Assembly (NCBI RefSeq): GCF_016775705.1
Contig: NZ_CP068760.1
Coordinates: 372,001-436,000 of the forward strand
Reading direction: 5' to 3'
Source of the DNA: Chryseobacterium cucumeris
Lineage (GTDB): Bacteria; Bacteroidota; Bacteroidia; Flavobacteriales; Weeksellaceae
DNA length: 64,000 nucleotides
The notes beneath the pieces are model-generated. The model saw nothing but the letters and a program-made list of their open reading frames with translations. It did not search any database and was not told where the DNA came from. The stretch's first letter is position 1, and the number at the start of each line of letters is the position of its first letter. Position numbers and translations under genes: made by a program. Shown one piece after another: positions 38,109 to 46,490 of the stretch.

Positions 38109-38136
38109 GCAACCCGAAGTCTGGACTTCGGGTTGC
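38109..38136. terminator. Terminator-like hairpin after the XRE gene
   Basis: GCAACCCGAAGTC and GACTTCGGGTTGC pair around a 2-nt loop. It shares the CCGAAGT/ACTTCGG core of the local repeat family. Confidence 0.75.
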
Positions 38137-38224
38137 TTATACGAATATAATCTCCAATTACTCTGAATTTGGAAAATGTAAGGTATTCAGTATAAATGGG
38201 CATTTAAAGTGAATACTGGGCCGT

Positions 38225-38653
38225 TTAATACTGCTGCAATAAATACTTTAAAATATCTGTAGTAGTCACAATACCTTTTAGCTGGTCATTTTCTACCACC
38301 GGAACAGAATGAAAACTATGTTCGGATAAAATCTCTGCTACCTCTTTTATGGTAGTCTCAGGATTTACAGTGAGAGGAGCTTTTGTCATCACCTGCGAAA
38401 TAGTAAATACGTCGTATACCACTGCTGACACTGGAATATCTTCCGTATCATCCGATTGTTCTACATCCGCATAGCTGATTTTTAATAAATCACTATAACT
38501 TAATACGCCTAATAACTTTTGATTTTCGACAACCGGAATATGCCTGATTTTATTTTTTTTAAATAAATTTTCAGCCTCATACAATGATTGTGTAAGATTG
38601 AGTGTAATCAGGTCTTTAGTCATAATTTGGGAAATTGGAACTCTTTGTTTCAT
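38225..38653 (-). CDS. CBS-domain pair protein
   Basis: The protein has 142 residues made of two CBS domains. The first covers about 5-65 (I-M-T-K-D-L-I-T-L-N-L...I-R-H-I-P-V-V-E-N-Q-K-L-L-G-V-L-S). The second covers about 85-142 (V-M-T-K-A-P-L-T-V-N...H-S-V-P-V-V-E-N-D-Q-L-K-G-I-V-T). CBS pairs bind adenine nucleotides and act as energy sensors. With no fused effector domain, the partner is unknown. The gene faces against its neighbours. Confidence 0.9.
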   Translation of the reverse strand: MKQRVPISQIMTKDLITLNLTQSLYEAENLFKKNKIRHIPVVENQKLLGVLSYSDLLKISYADVEQSDDTEDIPVSAVVYDVFTISQVMTKAPLTVNPETTIKEVAEILSEHSFHSVPVVENDQLKGIVTTTDILKYLLQQY

Positions 38654-38790
38654 AGCATTTTTGTTTAGATTATTGTGAAAATTTACAATGAAAAACGAAC
38701 CTTAAATCCCTTTTTCATACTCAAAGTTAGCGAAGAAACATCTGCCTCATCATACCATTGCAGCTGATATTTATCAATTTTCCCCGCTGT

Positions 38791-38809
38791 ATGATATGTT
38801 ACATATCAT
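38791..38809. promoter_or_regulatory. Palindromic operator-like site
   Basis: ATGATATG and CATATCAT are separated by TTA, 138 bp upstream of the CBS gene start. An 8-bp perfect palindrome of this size could bind a dimeric regulator. This is inference. Confidence 0.4.
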
Positions 38810-38955
38810 GGTTTCATTTTTGTATTTTTTCAAAGAAACCTCTAACTTTAGTATATCATTTTCAATAACTTACGAAAAAACCATTCCACATTCTATGACA
38901 CTAAGCAAGCAACAATATAGCTTTTTGTCCTCATCTAAAATACCCGCTCCCCCAC

Positions 38956-38972
38956 CTACCGCACGATTGTAT
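38956..38972. repeat. 17-nt dispersed repeat, copy 2
   Basis: CTACCGCACGATTGTAT, identical to 37364-37380. The flanking sequence has diverged. Confidence 0.7.
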
Positions 38973-39204
38973 TGTATGGCTAGGTTAAAACTATATAATT
39001 TATAATACTGTAACCACACGAAAGGATTCGTGCAGGTAGCATGGTATTGCTGGAATTTGGGGTTGAATGTTAGCAATAGAACTATTTGTTTCAGAAATCT
39101 TCGTAATTTTACACGGATTATGCTTCGGTTGCCCCCGAAACTACAGCAATACCCGAAACGTTAGCAGAAATTTTATCATATACATCGCTTATCAAGCAAA
39201 ACTT

Positions 39205-39834
39205 ATGAAATTAAAACCAATTATTATTTTATCATCTGTACTTTTACTTACAAGTTGCGTAAAAGTTTGGAATCAGATGAGTGAATTGAAGCCACTTGAA
39301 GAGTACTCTACTCAAAACGCAAATATCCAAGAAAAAAATGTGATGGATGCGAAAATCACTTTCATTAACGATAAAACGATTGATGGAAAAATTAGAGGTC
39401 AAAAAAATATAATTTATGGATTTCTAAATGAAACTTCAATAAACAAATTTCTTCAAATTTATGATAAGACAGGAAAAAAAGAATACATCTATTTCCAACT
39501 CCTAAAAGAAATAACCATTAAAGATTATAACGGAAACGAAAGAAGATTTGTGAATAGAGGTTCTGAATATAAATCTTTGCAGGAGAACTTTTATGATGGA
39601 AAAATTAAATGGTTTAGAGAATATTACAATAACGCATATGATGGAAGCGTTCAGATAAAAGATCATTTCATCAATGAAAAAAATCAAGAAGTGAATGTTG
39701 GCACATTCAATAGTATGAAAAATAAACTGAAAGAAATTACCTCTTCAAAACCTGAATTATCTTCAAAAATTGAAAATACATCAACATTTGACAAAGAAAC
39801 TGTTATTAGAATTTTAAAAGAATATGAACAATAA
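39205..39834 (+). CDS. Hypothetical lipoprotein
   Basis: The protein has 209 residues from the ATG at 39205. A longer in-frame start at 39067 is rejected because only the inner start yields a lipoprotein signal (hydrophobic segment, then L-L-L-T-S-C with Cys18). The mature part is charged and beta-rich, with no recognised domain. It lies in the repeat-rich accessory stretch and is likely acquired. Confidence 0.78.
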   Translation: MKLKPIIILSSVLLLTSCVKVWNQMSELKPLEEYSTQNANIQEKNVMDAKITFINDKTIDGKIRGQKNIIYGFLNETSINKFLQIYDKTGKKEYIYFQLLKEITIKDYNGNERRFVNRGSEYKSLQENFYDGKIKWFREYYNNAYDGSVQIKDHFINEKNQEVNVGTFNSMKNKLKEITSSKPELSSKIENTSTFDKETVIRILKEYEQ

Positions 39835-39885
39835 GAAAAATTTCTGATAACATCGGTTTTGCAATAGTGGGGCGAACCCACGCTC

Positions 39886-39907
39886 CGCAAAGTCTGGAGA
39901 CTTTGCG
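39886..39907. repeat. CGCAAAGTC/GACTTTGCG hairpin repeat, copy 2
   Basis: A perfect stem CGCAAAGTC / GACTTTGCG with loop TGGA, following the lipoprotein gene. Confidence 0.8.
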
Positions 39908-39923
39908 CCATCATAAAAAACAA

Positions 39924-39948
39924 AATCCGAAGTCTCCCACTTCGGATT
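39924..39948. repeat. CCGAAGT/ACTTCGG hairpin repeat, copy 3
   Basis: Identical in sequence to copy 1 at 37427-37451 and followed by a T-run. It can act as the terminator of the lipoprotein gene. Confidence 0.8.
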
Positions 39949-39988
39949 TTTTATATCCCTCCGCCTAAAATACCCCACTCTCCCGCTC

Positions 39989-40010
39989 CGCAAAGTCTCC
40001 CGACTTTGCG
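39989..40010. repeat. CGCAAAGTC/GACTTTGCG hairpin repeat, copy 3
   Basis: Identical to copy 1 at 37476-37497, followed by eight A residues, so it is terminator-like in plus orientation only weakly. Confidence 0.8.
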
Positions 40011-40022
40011 AAAAAAAATAAA

Positions 40023-40270
40023 GCCCCTCTACCCTCTTCTATAAATCCTTCAGCCTCCGTTACAGGTTCCTCCAGCCACTTCATGAAGTATCTCCAGCCC
40101 CTTCCATAAGTCCTTACAGCCCCTTGGGTAAGGAAGTATCTCCCCTTCGGAACGGCCTTTACCCCCTTATGCAACCCCCTATAACCACTTCCTAAAGCCC
40201 CTCCAACCCCTTCCATAAGTCCCTTTACCCCCTTCATGAACCCCCTATATCCCCTTTGGTAAGGGGGTAG
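40023..40270 (-). repeat. G-rich degenerate tandem repeat
   Basis: On the minus strand this stretch is a series of runs of three to five G separated by 5-12 nt (for example AGGGGGTTCATGAAGGGGG and GGGGGTTGCATAAGGGGG). It can be read as a Gly/Lys/Arg-rich open frame (39965-40369, 134 codons), but the frame has no signal or domain and the regularity is at the DNA level. It could fold into G-quadruplexes. I treat it as a repeat, not a gene. Confidence 0.6.
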
Positions 40271-40479
40271 CGATACCTGATGAAATATAAAGTGTGATTG
40301 AAATCGACCATTTTTTAGAAAAATAACCTCATGCTTGTCTGAATAAAGTAATTTTAAAATTCTCTTCAACTTTTTCCTATCTTTAAACCATGATTATTCT
40401 CTTAAAGTCCGGTACTAAAAATAAACCCGGGCTCCAATAAAGAAAATCAGATAAAACAAACACACTAAACCTCATACCA

Positions 40480-41655
40480 TTGAAAACAAAATTATTATTC
40501 CTTTCATTTTTGGGCTCACTGCTCGCCCATGCACAAACACTTCAATTTAAAACGCTCGCCAATATGTCTGCAGGAAGAGGAGCTATATCCAGTGTCATTG
40601 TAGATGATAATATCTATGTGAGCAACGGATATCAGGAAAGCGGAGGTATGACCAATTATATTGAAAAATACAATATTACAGACAACAAATGGAGTGTTCT
40701 CAATGCAACTATCAGCCCTAAAAAATTTGCTAATTCGGAGACTTACAATAATAAAATGTATATTTTTAACGGTTGGGGAAACAGCCATCTTGAAATTGTA
40801 GATCTTGAAACCCTGAAAGTAACGAAGGGAGCTGTGAACCGTTCGTATACAGGAAATGCAGGTTCTGCCATCCATAACGGGAAAATATATGTGTTCGGCG
40901 GAAGCGGACTGAACGGCGCTGCAACCACTGCATTTTCCAACAGATTCCAATATTATGATATTGCTTCAGATACCTGGCATCCCTTACCGGATATGCCCAC
41001 CGCCAGAGAAGCAAAGGGAAAAATTGTGAATGATAAATTGTATGTCATTGGCGGTTTCAACGGTACCTCATCCCGCCTGATCAATATCTACGACATCAAT
41101 ACCAATCGCTGGACCGATCAGATTACGATGCCAGCCGGGATATCAGGACATTCATTAGCGGTATCCGGTGATAAGATTTTCATTGCAGGAGGCTATAATA
41201 ATCAGACGTTTATGGCCTACTTTGATACCGCAACCCATAAATTCCACCAGCTGTCATCCAATATGATTCCCAGAAGACATGCTGCAGCAGAAGTATACAA
41301 CAATAAATTATACATCATCGGCGGAAGTACAACGTCTGTAACCAAATCAGCTATTAAAAGTACACAGGCGGCTGATATTTCTGAAAGTGCCCTCTCTTCC
41401 AATACAGCCAATGAAGACCGTGAGACCAAAACAAGAGTCTATACCAATGCATCCAGAGACGGTTTTATCATCAGCAATAAAAATAACAGCAATCAGTTTG
41501 AATTTACCGTCTACTCTTTAGATGGAGAAGTGATCAACAGGGGCTTTGCCTACTATAACAGAAATATAGATTTATCCAAAGTACAAAGAGGAACTTATAT
41601 TTTCAGCTTTAAAGATGAGAAAGGGGTTTTACAGAAGATTAAAATTGTAAGATGA
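40480..41655 (+). CDS. Secreted kelch-repeat protein with T9SS-type C-terminus
   Basis: The protein has 391 residues. It starts with TTG, not ATG: this start gives a clean signal peptide (MKTKLLFLSFLGSLLAHAQ), and the next ATG would remove it. Kelch-like repeats fill about 35-290, with motifs such as K-I-Y-V-F-G-G-S-G, K-L-Y-V-I-G-G-F-N-G, K-I-F-I-A-G-G-Y and K-L-Y-I-I-G-G-S, predicting a beta-propeller. The last about 70 residues (F-T-V-Y-S-L-D-G-E-V...G-T-Y-I-F-S) resemble a T9SS type A sorting domain. The role is probably surface binding; the ligand is unknown. Confidence 0.88.
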   Translation: MKTKLLFLSFLGSLLAHAQTLQFKTLANMSAGRGAISSVIVDDNIYVSNGYQESGGMTNYIEKYNITDNKWSVLNATISPKKFANSETYNNKMYIFNGWGNSHLEIVDLETLKVTKGAVNRSYTGNAGSAIHNGKIYVFGGSGLNGAATTAFSNRFQYYDIASDTWHPLPDMPTAREAKGKIVNDKLYVIGGFNGTSSRLINIYDINTNRWTDQITMPAGISGHSLAVSGDKIFIAGGYNNQTFMAYFDTATHKFHQLSSNMIPRRHAAAEVYNNKLYIIGGSTTSVTKSAIKSTQAADISESALSSNTANEDRETKTRVYTNASRDGFIISNKNNSNQFEFTVYSLDGEVINRGFAYYNRNIDLSKVQRGTYIFSFKDEKGVLQKIKIVR

Positions 41656-41714
41656 TAGTAAGTGTTATTTATTAGATATTTGCATTAGCACCATAATCCA
41701 TTAAAACAGCTTTG

Positions 41715-42410
41715 ATGGATTTACAGGATTTGAAAACCAATAACCATACTATGAACGCTCAGGAACTTCAAACATTACTCACTGAAAGAGCTGAAAAGTT
41801 TCATCTCAAAAATGAAGCATTTCACACGCTCCAAAAAATACTCTCAGAAGATACTGAAGAATTGATAGGAGGCTTTGCCCGCCACGAAATTACTTTTGTA
41901 TTTGAGGGATACCAATATCTGATTGAACAGCAATACCGGGAACCTGTTATCCGGGCAAGAATAAGTCTTTGTGTGGAAAATGACATGTATCTTAGAAATT
42001 CAGAACCCATCGGATATTATGATCTTGAAATGGATTTTGATGGAGAAATAGTAGATGACTGGTTTGTTATCGAAAAGGAGAAATACCTGAAAGACATCGG
42101 AATCATATCCTATTTTCAGGAGATGAACAAAAAGATGCCTCCGCACTTTTTAAAAGGAAATCATGGCGAATATGAATTTGTTTCCTATATATCCTTAGTT
42201 GGAACACTATTCATAAGCAAAGATTTTGAAGGCTCCGGAGTATTTGTCGACCGAGCAAACACTTATTTAAAAGATCATTCTTTACCTGATAAAGATTACT
42301 TAAAGGAATGCAGGTATTTCCTGAAAATAATAAGCCGCTACCTGATAGAAAATAACCTGGTTTCTGAAGAACTGAAACAGAAATTAGAAGATTATAAGAT
42401 TAATAAGTGA
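41715..42410 (+). CDS. Hypothetical protein, first of the immunity-like run
   Basis: The protein has 231 residues from the ATG at 41715; an ATG at 41751 would give 219. It is acidic, with no signal peptide or membrane segment, and has a recurrent D-L-E-M-D-F-D-G-E-I-V-D-D-W-F pattern. I do not recognise the family. It leads a run of co-directional small genes with short gaps. Confidence 0.75.
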   Translation: MDLQDLKTNNHTMNAQELQTLLTERAEKFHLKNEAFHTLQKILSEDTEELIGGFARHEITFVFEGYQYLIEQQYREPVIRARISLCVENDMYLRNSEPIGYYDLEMDFDGEIVDDWFVIEKEKYLKDIGIISYFQEMNKKMPPHFLKGNHGEYEFVSYISLVGTLFISKDFEGSGVFVDRANTYLKDHSLPDKDYLKECRYFLKIISRYLIENNLVSEELKQKLEDYKINK

Positions 42411-42447
42411 CAATTAGAAACTTGAATTAATATCATCAGATTAAATT

Positions 42448-42957
42448 ATGCGCTGCAAATATCCAATCTATCTACTTCTAAGCCTTATCGTATTAAGCTG
42501 CCAAAGAAAAGATCAAGTTGTAAAAAGAGATAATGAGCCCGATATTCATATTCTGCAGGGAGAAGACACCGAAATGAATACTGCGATAGAAAATGCCAAA
42601 AAATCATTATATAAGTTCAAAGAAGCAATAGAAAGCCGCAATCCGGATTACTACAATTTTGCACTGAAAGAAAGATTTAACACCGCAGGTTCCGGAGGCG
42701 AGCATATCTGGATAAGTGAAGTTCAATATTCTGATGATAAATTCTATGGAATTGTAGATGGAGATCCCATATCAACAACAGAAGTAAAACTGGGAGATAC
42801 TATTGAGATTAATCCACACAATATTACAGATTGGATGTATATCGACAAAAATATTGTGAAAGGAGGTTATACTACCAGAGTTTTAAGAAAAAGAATGTCA
42901 CAAAAAGAACGTGAACAAATGGACAAAGAAAATGGGTTTACATTTGAAAATGAGTAA
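42448..42957 (+). CDS. DUF2314-family lipoprotein
   Basis: The protein has 169 residues. The signal ends in L-I-V-L-S-C (Cys18), so it should be membrane-anchored. The remainder (about 60-165) matches the DUF2314 pattern: F-A-L-K-E-R-F, E-H-I-W-I-S-E-V, F-Y-G-I-V-D-G-D-P, V-K-L-G-D-T-I-E-I-N, D-W-M-Y-I, G-G-Y-T-T-R-V-L-R. DUF2314 proteins are mostly cytosolic and some occur in toxin-immunity loci. The lipoprotein form is a notable variant. Confidence 0.87.
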   Translation: MRCKYPIYLLLSLIVLSCQRKDQVVKRDNEPDIHILQGEDTEMNTAIENAKKSLYKFKEAIESRNPDYYNFALKERFNTAGSGGEHIWISEVQYSDDKFYGIVDGDPISTTEVKLGDTIEINPHNITDWMYIDKNIVKGGYTTRVLRKRMSQKEREQMDKENGFTFENE

Positions 42958-43005
42958 GCCTCATCATTTTCCCTTCCTTCATTTTTTATCCCTCCAACTT
43001 TCCCT

Positions 43006-43013
43006 TATATTTG
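43006..43013 (+). promoter_or_regulatory. -7 promoter element of the SMI1/KNR4 gene
   Basis: TATATTTG matches TAnnTTTG and lies 50 bp before the ATG. Its surroundings resemble the XRE-gene promoter at 37597. Confidence 0.55.
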
Positions 43014-43062
43014 TTTCAATAACGGTCTGATCAATGATGACGGCACAAACCAAACAAAAAAT

Positions 43063-43608
43063 ATGACAACAAAAGAAGACTTCTGGGACAGGAAAAAGAA
43101 ATTAAATGATGATTTTTTCGTAATGAGTTCCCTGGCAAATCCGGCCACCGAAGAACAGATTACAAAGTATGAAGAAAGTACAGGTTTTACATTCAGTGAA
43201 GATATTAAGGATTTCCTGACAACATTTGGCTCCTTGCTTCTTGAAGTTAGAGAAGAAGTATGGAAACGGCCCGAAGAATTTGATGTTCTTCCAGCCTGGA
43301 AATTCGGGTACGGCTTTTTCGTGTACGGGCTTTCGCAGGACGAAGAAATGCCTTCATGGATGGGTTTTGAAGAGAAGCATGCCGAAGCTCTTGAATATAA
43401 AGAAAAGCCTCTGGGCCAATTATTTTTCAAACGCAGTGGAAATCTGTACAGAGCTTATACCGACAACGGCATCATCAAAGTGGAGTACGACAAATATGAC
43501 GAGGAAGATTACGATATATTTGAAGGAAATATTTATGATTTCCTGATAGAGGAAATTAACAAATTAGAAGAAGATTATCAAGAATATATCAACGAAGGAA
43601 AATCCTGA
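43063..43608 (+). CDS. SMI1/KNR4-family (SUKH-type) protein
   Basis: The protein has 181 residues. The N-terminal half carries the SUKH signature (A-T-E-E-Q-I-T-K-Y-E-E-S-T-G-F, then D-I-K-D-F-L-T-T-F-G-S), and acidic and aromatic segments follow. In bacteria most SUKH proteins are immunity proteins against contact-delivered nucleases and other toxins. No toxin gene with a matching domain is beside it. The DUF2461 gene starts 7 bp after its stop. Confidence 0.9.
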   Translation: MTTKEDFWDRKKKLNDDFFVMSSLANPATEEQITKYEESTGFTFSEDIKDFLTTFGSLLLEVREEVWKRPEEFDVLPAWKFGYGFFVYGLSQDEEMPSWMGFEEKHAEALEYKEKPLGQLFFKRSGNLYRAYTDNGIIKVEYDKYDEEDYDIFEGNIYDFLIEEINKLEEDYQEYINEGKS

Positions 43609-43615
43609 TCTGAAT

Positions 43616-44275
43616 ATGAAAAAAGCATTTGAGTTTCTCACCCATTTAAAAGAAAATAACAACCGGGAATGGTTCGCAAAGCACAAATCTGAATATGATG
43701 CCATTGTAAAGGAAAATAAAGTTTTATTTACTCAGATCTACAATGAACTTCAGGAGCATGATCAGCTTAAAGGAATGCATATTTTCAGGATTTATAATGA
43801 CGTCCGTTTTTCCAAAAACAAAACACCCTATAAAACCAATTTTGGAGTGGGATATTCCCGTTCGAAGCCCATGCTGAGAGGTGGATATTATATTCAGCTG
43901 GAACCGGGCAACAGTTTTGTAGGTGGTGGATTCTGGGGGCCTGAAGCCAAAGATTTACTTCGCATCCGTAAAGAATTTGAAATCAGCAGCAAAGAAATTG
44001 AAAAAATTATCGCTGATAAAACTTTTATACAATATTTCGGAGAACTTAAAGGAGACGCTGTAAAAACAGCACCGCGGGGTTTTGATAAAAATCATCCGGC
44101 TATAGATTTAATCCGAAAAAAACAATTCCTGGTGATGCGGGAATTTACAGATAAGGAGGTTCTGTCAGACAGCTTTCAGAAGGAAGCCATCCAGACCTTG
44201 CTGGCAATGCGTCCTTTTTTTGATTATATGAGTGAAGTGCTGACAACGGATCTCAATGGAGAGCTTTTGTATTAA
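43616..44275 (+). CDS. DUF2461-family protein
   Basis: The protein has 219 residues. Conserved blocks of DUF2461 are present: F-L-T-H-L-K-E-N-N-N-R-E-W-F-A-K-H-K, R-I-Y-N-D-V-R-F-S-K-N-K-T-P-Y-K-T-N-F-G and G-G-G-F-W-G-P. The length is typical. The function is unknown, and the protein is predicted to be soluble. It is close enough to the SMI1/KNR4 gene to be co-transcribed. Confidence 0.92.
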   Translation: MKKAFEFLTHLKENNNREWFAKHKSEYDAIVKENKVLFTQIYNELQEHDQLKGMHIFRIYNDVRFSKNKTPYKTNFGVGYSRSKPMLRGGYYIQLEPGNSFVGGGFWGPEAKDLLRIRKEFEISSKEIEKIIADKTFIQYFGELKGDAVKTAPRGFDKNHPAIDLIRKKQFLVMREFTDKEVLSDSFQKEAIQTLLAMRPFFDYMSEVLTTDLNGELLY

Positions 44276-44305
44276 AATTCATACTTTTTCAAAGCTAAAC
44301 ACGAT

Positions 44306-44881
44306 ATGAAACCGTTCCTTCTATTATCTTTTTATTTATTGATATCAGCATGTCATTCGTCAAATAAGAATGATGGCATCATCTCGAAACCTACATTTGA
44401 AATCATTAAGGAGACAGATTCAACGTCTTCTTTACGCTGGACTAATGGTAAGAGTATATTCAATTCTTCAGAGCCGATCAGTAACAATTATCTGGATCAT
44501 AAAACATCCTTACAATGGAGTAATGATCAATTCATGTGTATCAGACATTCCAATGGAAGCGATACATGGACAGACTTAATTTTACCTTTCGACAGTAATG
44601 AAGTTAAATTGTATGAAAATGCTCTGGCTTATGACAAAGTGAACGGTATTGTTATCTATGAAACAGACTCTCTTCCTTACCGGTTAGTAGCCGAAAATAT
44701 GATTAAAAAGGAAAAGCAGTTCCTGGGAGAAAACTGGAAAGACTGCTCCAGCATTTTCCCTCATTATTGCATCGACAGTATTCATATTGAAAACAAAGAA
44801 TTGTATGTTCATTGGACTTTACCCAACAAAATAGATAAGCCCAACAAAACAGAAGTAGAAAAAATTAAAGTAAAACTTTAA
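44306..44881 (+). CDS. Hypothetical lipoprotein
   Basis: The protein has 191 residues. A lipobox L-I-S-A-C (Cys16) and a Ser/Asn linker follow a short hydrophobic signal. The mature part has W-x-N-D-Q-F-M-C and an L-R-W-T-N-G pattern but matches no family I know. It is followed by the next gene after 9 bp. Confidence 0.8.
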   Translation: MKPFLLLSFYLLISACHSSNKNDGIISKPTFEIIKETDSTSSLRWTNGKSIFNSSEPISNNYLDHKTSLQWSNDQFMCIRHSNGSDTWTDLILPFDSNEVKLYENALAYDKVNGIVIYETDSLPYRLVAENMIKKEKQFLGENWKDCSSIFPHYCIDSIHIENKELYVHWTLPNKIDKPNKTEVEKIKVKL

Positions 44882-44890
44882 AAACAACCC

Positions 44891-45859
44891 ATGAAAATAA
44901 AAATTCTTCTTCTTCTTTTATTCATCGTCAATGCTGTCAAAGCACAAATCACCGAGAAAATAACCATTCCCAATGGCGTAGTTTATCATTATGCAGATGA
45001 TAAAATCAACGAAAAAGCAAAAAAACTGCTAACGGAGAGTCTTACCAATGCACCCAATGATGATCTGTTGGGAAAAAATTTAATTATCGGACCAACACTC
45101 TGGAAAAGATTTAAAAATATTGAAAGCTTAAAAAGTATTCCTGATAGTTTGATTTTCCATATAGATGATGTGGAAATTGAAGGAAAAATGGCCAAAAAGC
45201 TGGATGACTCCAAAAAAATATGGAATGAATTTAAAAAAGAAGTTTCCGGGAATTATCAGATAAGAAAAGCCAATGAAGATGAATTAAAATATTACTGGTC
45301 TACCATCTCATTTGATATTCAGGAACCCTTGTTCATCATTCAGACCGAGAACCACTATTATATTGTCAACTTTCTGAAGGAAAAGCTAAAATTATTCTGG
45401 CTGGATGAGTTCCCATATAAAAATTCTTACAGCAATCCTATTGACAACGGAACCTATAGAACGGATGGAACCATTAAAACGTATAAAAATGGCAATGAGG
45501 TATATATTACCGATAAAGGCAACAAAGAAACTAAACTTGAAAAGGTCATATTCTTGTCCGGTGATTCAGAATTAGAGGCCAATTCTTCTTTTGAAGATAT
45601 TAAATCTGTTATTGAAAAAACCAACAGAATTTTTGAGAATTTGTTTAAAAACTCAAAAGGTGAAGGAAAAATAATGGTTCAATTTGAATTGGGAAAAAAG
45701 AAAAACGACATTCAGTTTGCAGTTAAAGATAATCCGGATCTGGAAATCATGAAAGAATTTGAAAAACAGGTGAATAAAGAAACATATCCTAATTCTAAAA
45801 AAAATACCGTTAAGTTTCAACTGCTTTATAAGGTTAATTCTTACAACGATATTGAATAA
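44891..45859 (+). CDS. Hypothetical secreted protein
   Basis: The protein has 322 residues with a signal peptide ending near A-V-K-A-Q. The C-terminal part (about 240-320), G-K-I-M-V-Q-F-E-L-G-K-K...Y-K-V-N-S, faintly recalls small Bacteroidetes TonB-C-like or S1-like modules, but I would not assign it. It is in the same short-gap run as its neighbours. Confidence 0.75.
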   Translation: MKIKILLLLLFIVNAVKAQITEKITIPNGVVYHYADDKINEKAKKLLTESLTNAPNDDLLGKNLIIGPTLWKRFKNIESLKSIPDSLIFHIDDVEIEGKMAKKLDDSKKIWNEFKKEVSGNYQIRKANEDELKYYWSTISFDIQEPLFIIQTENHYYIVNFLKEKLKLFWLDEFPYKNSYSNPIDNGTYRTDGTIKTYKNGNEVYITDKGNKETKLEKVIFLSGDSELEANSSFEDIKSVIEKTNRIFENLFKNSKGEGKIMVQFELGKKKNDIQFAVKDNPDLEIMKEFEKQVNKETYPNSKKNTVKFQLLYKVNSYNDIE

Positions 45860-45964
45860 GACGAGCATCGGCTCTTACATTTCCTCTTACTTTTCGCCGT
45901 ATAAAAGTCTTTTCTATTGACAATGGAAACTCTTCACTGGTAAGTACTTTGAAAAAATAAAAAT

Positions 45965-46483
45965 ATGAAAAAGATTATTGCCATTGCCATTCTGATCTTA
46001 ATTCTGACCCTTTATAATTATCCTATTTTTGATAATAAAAAAATTACATTTGCTGTTATTTTTCTGTGCTTTGTTGTTCTTATATTTTCAGTAGCAAAAC
46101 TGTATTATCCCGATGAGAAAGATTATGATTCATTTGAAAGGGAAATGGATAGACAGCATCAATATGACGGAATTTTTCAATACACAGAAAAAGGGTTTTA
46201 TATTAAGCAAAAGAATAACTCTGAATTTATAAAATGGGATGAAATTATTTCAATATATTTTTTCAGTGTCCCAACTCCATTCAGTGATAGAAAACAATCC
46301 GGGCTTGAAATCATTACCGATAATAAAAGCTATGAATTTGATTATAATGTAACACCTGGAATCATAAAATTAGAAGATCAGCTTTCTTTACATCTTCCAA
46401 CATGGGATATGGATTCTCAAATGGTCATAATTAATAATTTGGGGCTTGAGAAAACAAAGTTATATGGAAAAAACTTGTTCTAA
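45965..46483 (+). CDS. Hypothetical membrane protein with PH-like C-terminal half
   Basis: The protein has 172 residues with two N-terminal membrane segments (about 3-20 and 26-46). A soluble part follows, with strands Y-T-E-K-G-F-Y-I-K-Q and F-I-K-W-D-E-I-I-S-I, the alternation of a bacterial PH-like fold. Function unknown. It has the same layout as the next gene. Confidence 0.75.
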   Translation: MKKIIAIAILILILTLYNYPIFDNKKITFAVIFLCFVVLIFSVAKLYYPDEKDYDSFEREMDRQHQYDGIFQYTEKGFYIKQKNNSEFIKWDEIISIYFFSVPTPFSDRKQSGLEIITDNKSYEFDYNVTPGIIKLEDQLSLHLPTWDMDSQMVIINNLGLEKTKLYGKNLF

Positions 46484-46490
46484 AGTATAG

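Larger units (their letters stand above)
38654..39204. other. Intergenic stretch with palindrome and repeat remnants
   Basis: This gap of about 550 bp holds no convincing gene. It contains a palindrome at 38791-38809, the second copy of the 17-nt repeat at 38956-38972, and short blocks GAATGTTAGCAA and AAACGTTAGCAG before the next lipoprotein gene. Small open frames inside it have atypical composition and no signal. Confidence 0.6.

Noticed and set aside
38796..39005. Short plus-strand ORF in the gap before the lipoprotein gene
   Set aside because: Overlaps the palindrome and the 17-nt repeat; composition is unlike a protein and no promoter was seen.
39067..39204. Longer start for the lipoprotein at 39205
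   Set aside because: Adds unrelated sequence before a clear lipoprotein signal.
37427..40010. Repeated hairpins as a CRISPR array
   Set aside because: Spacing is irregular, units are short palindromes of two types, and no cas genes are present.
39965..40369. 134-codon minus-strand ORF in the G-rich repeat
   Set aside because: No signal peptide or domain; regularity lies in DNA-level G-runs, so it is listed as a repeat.
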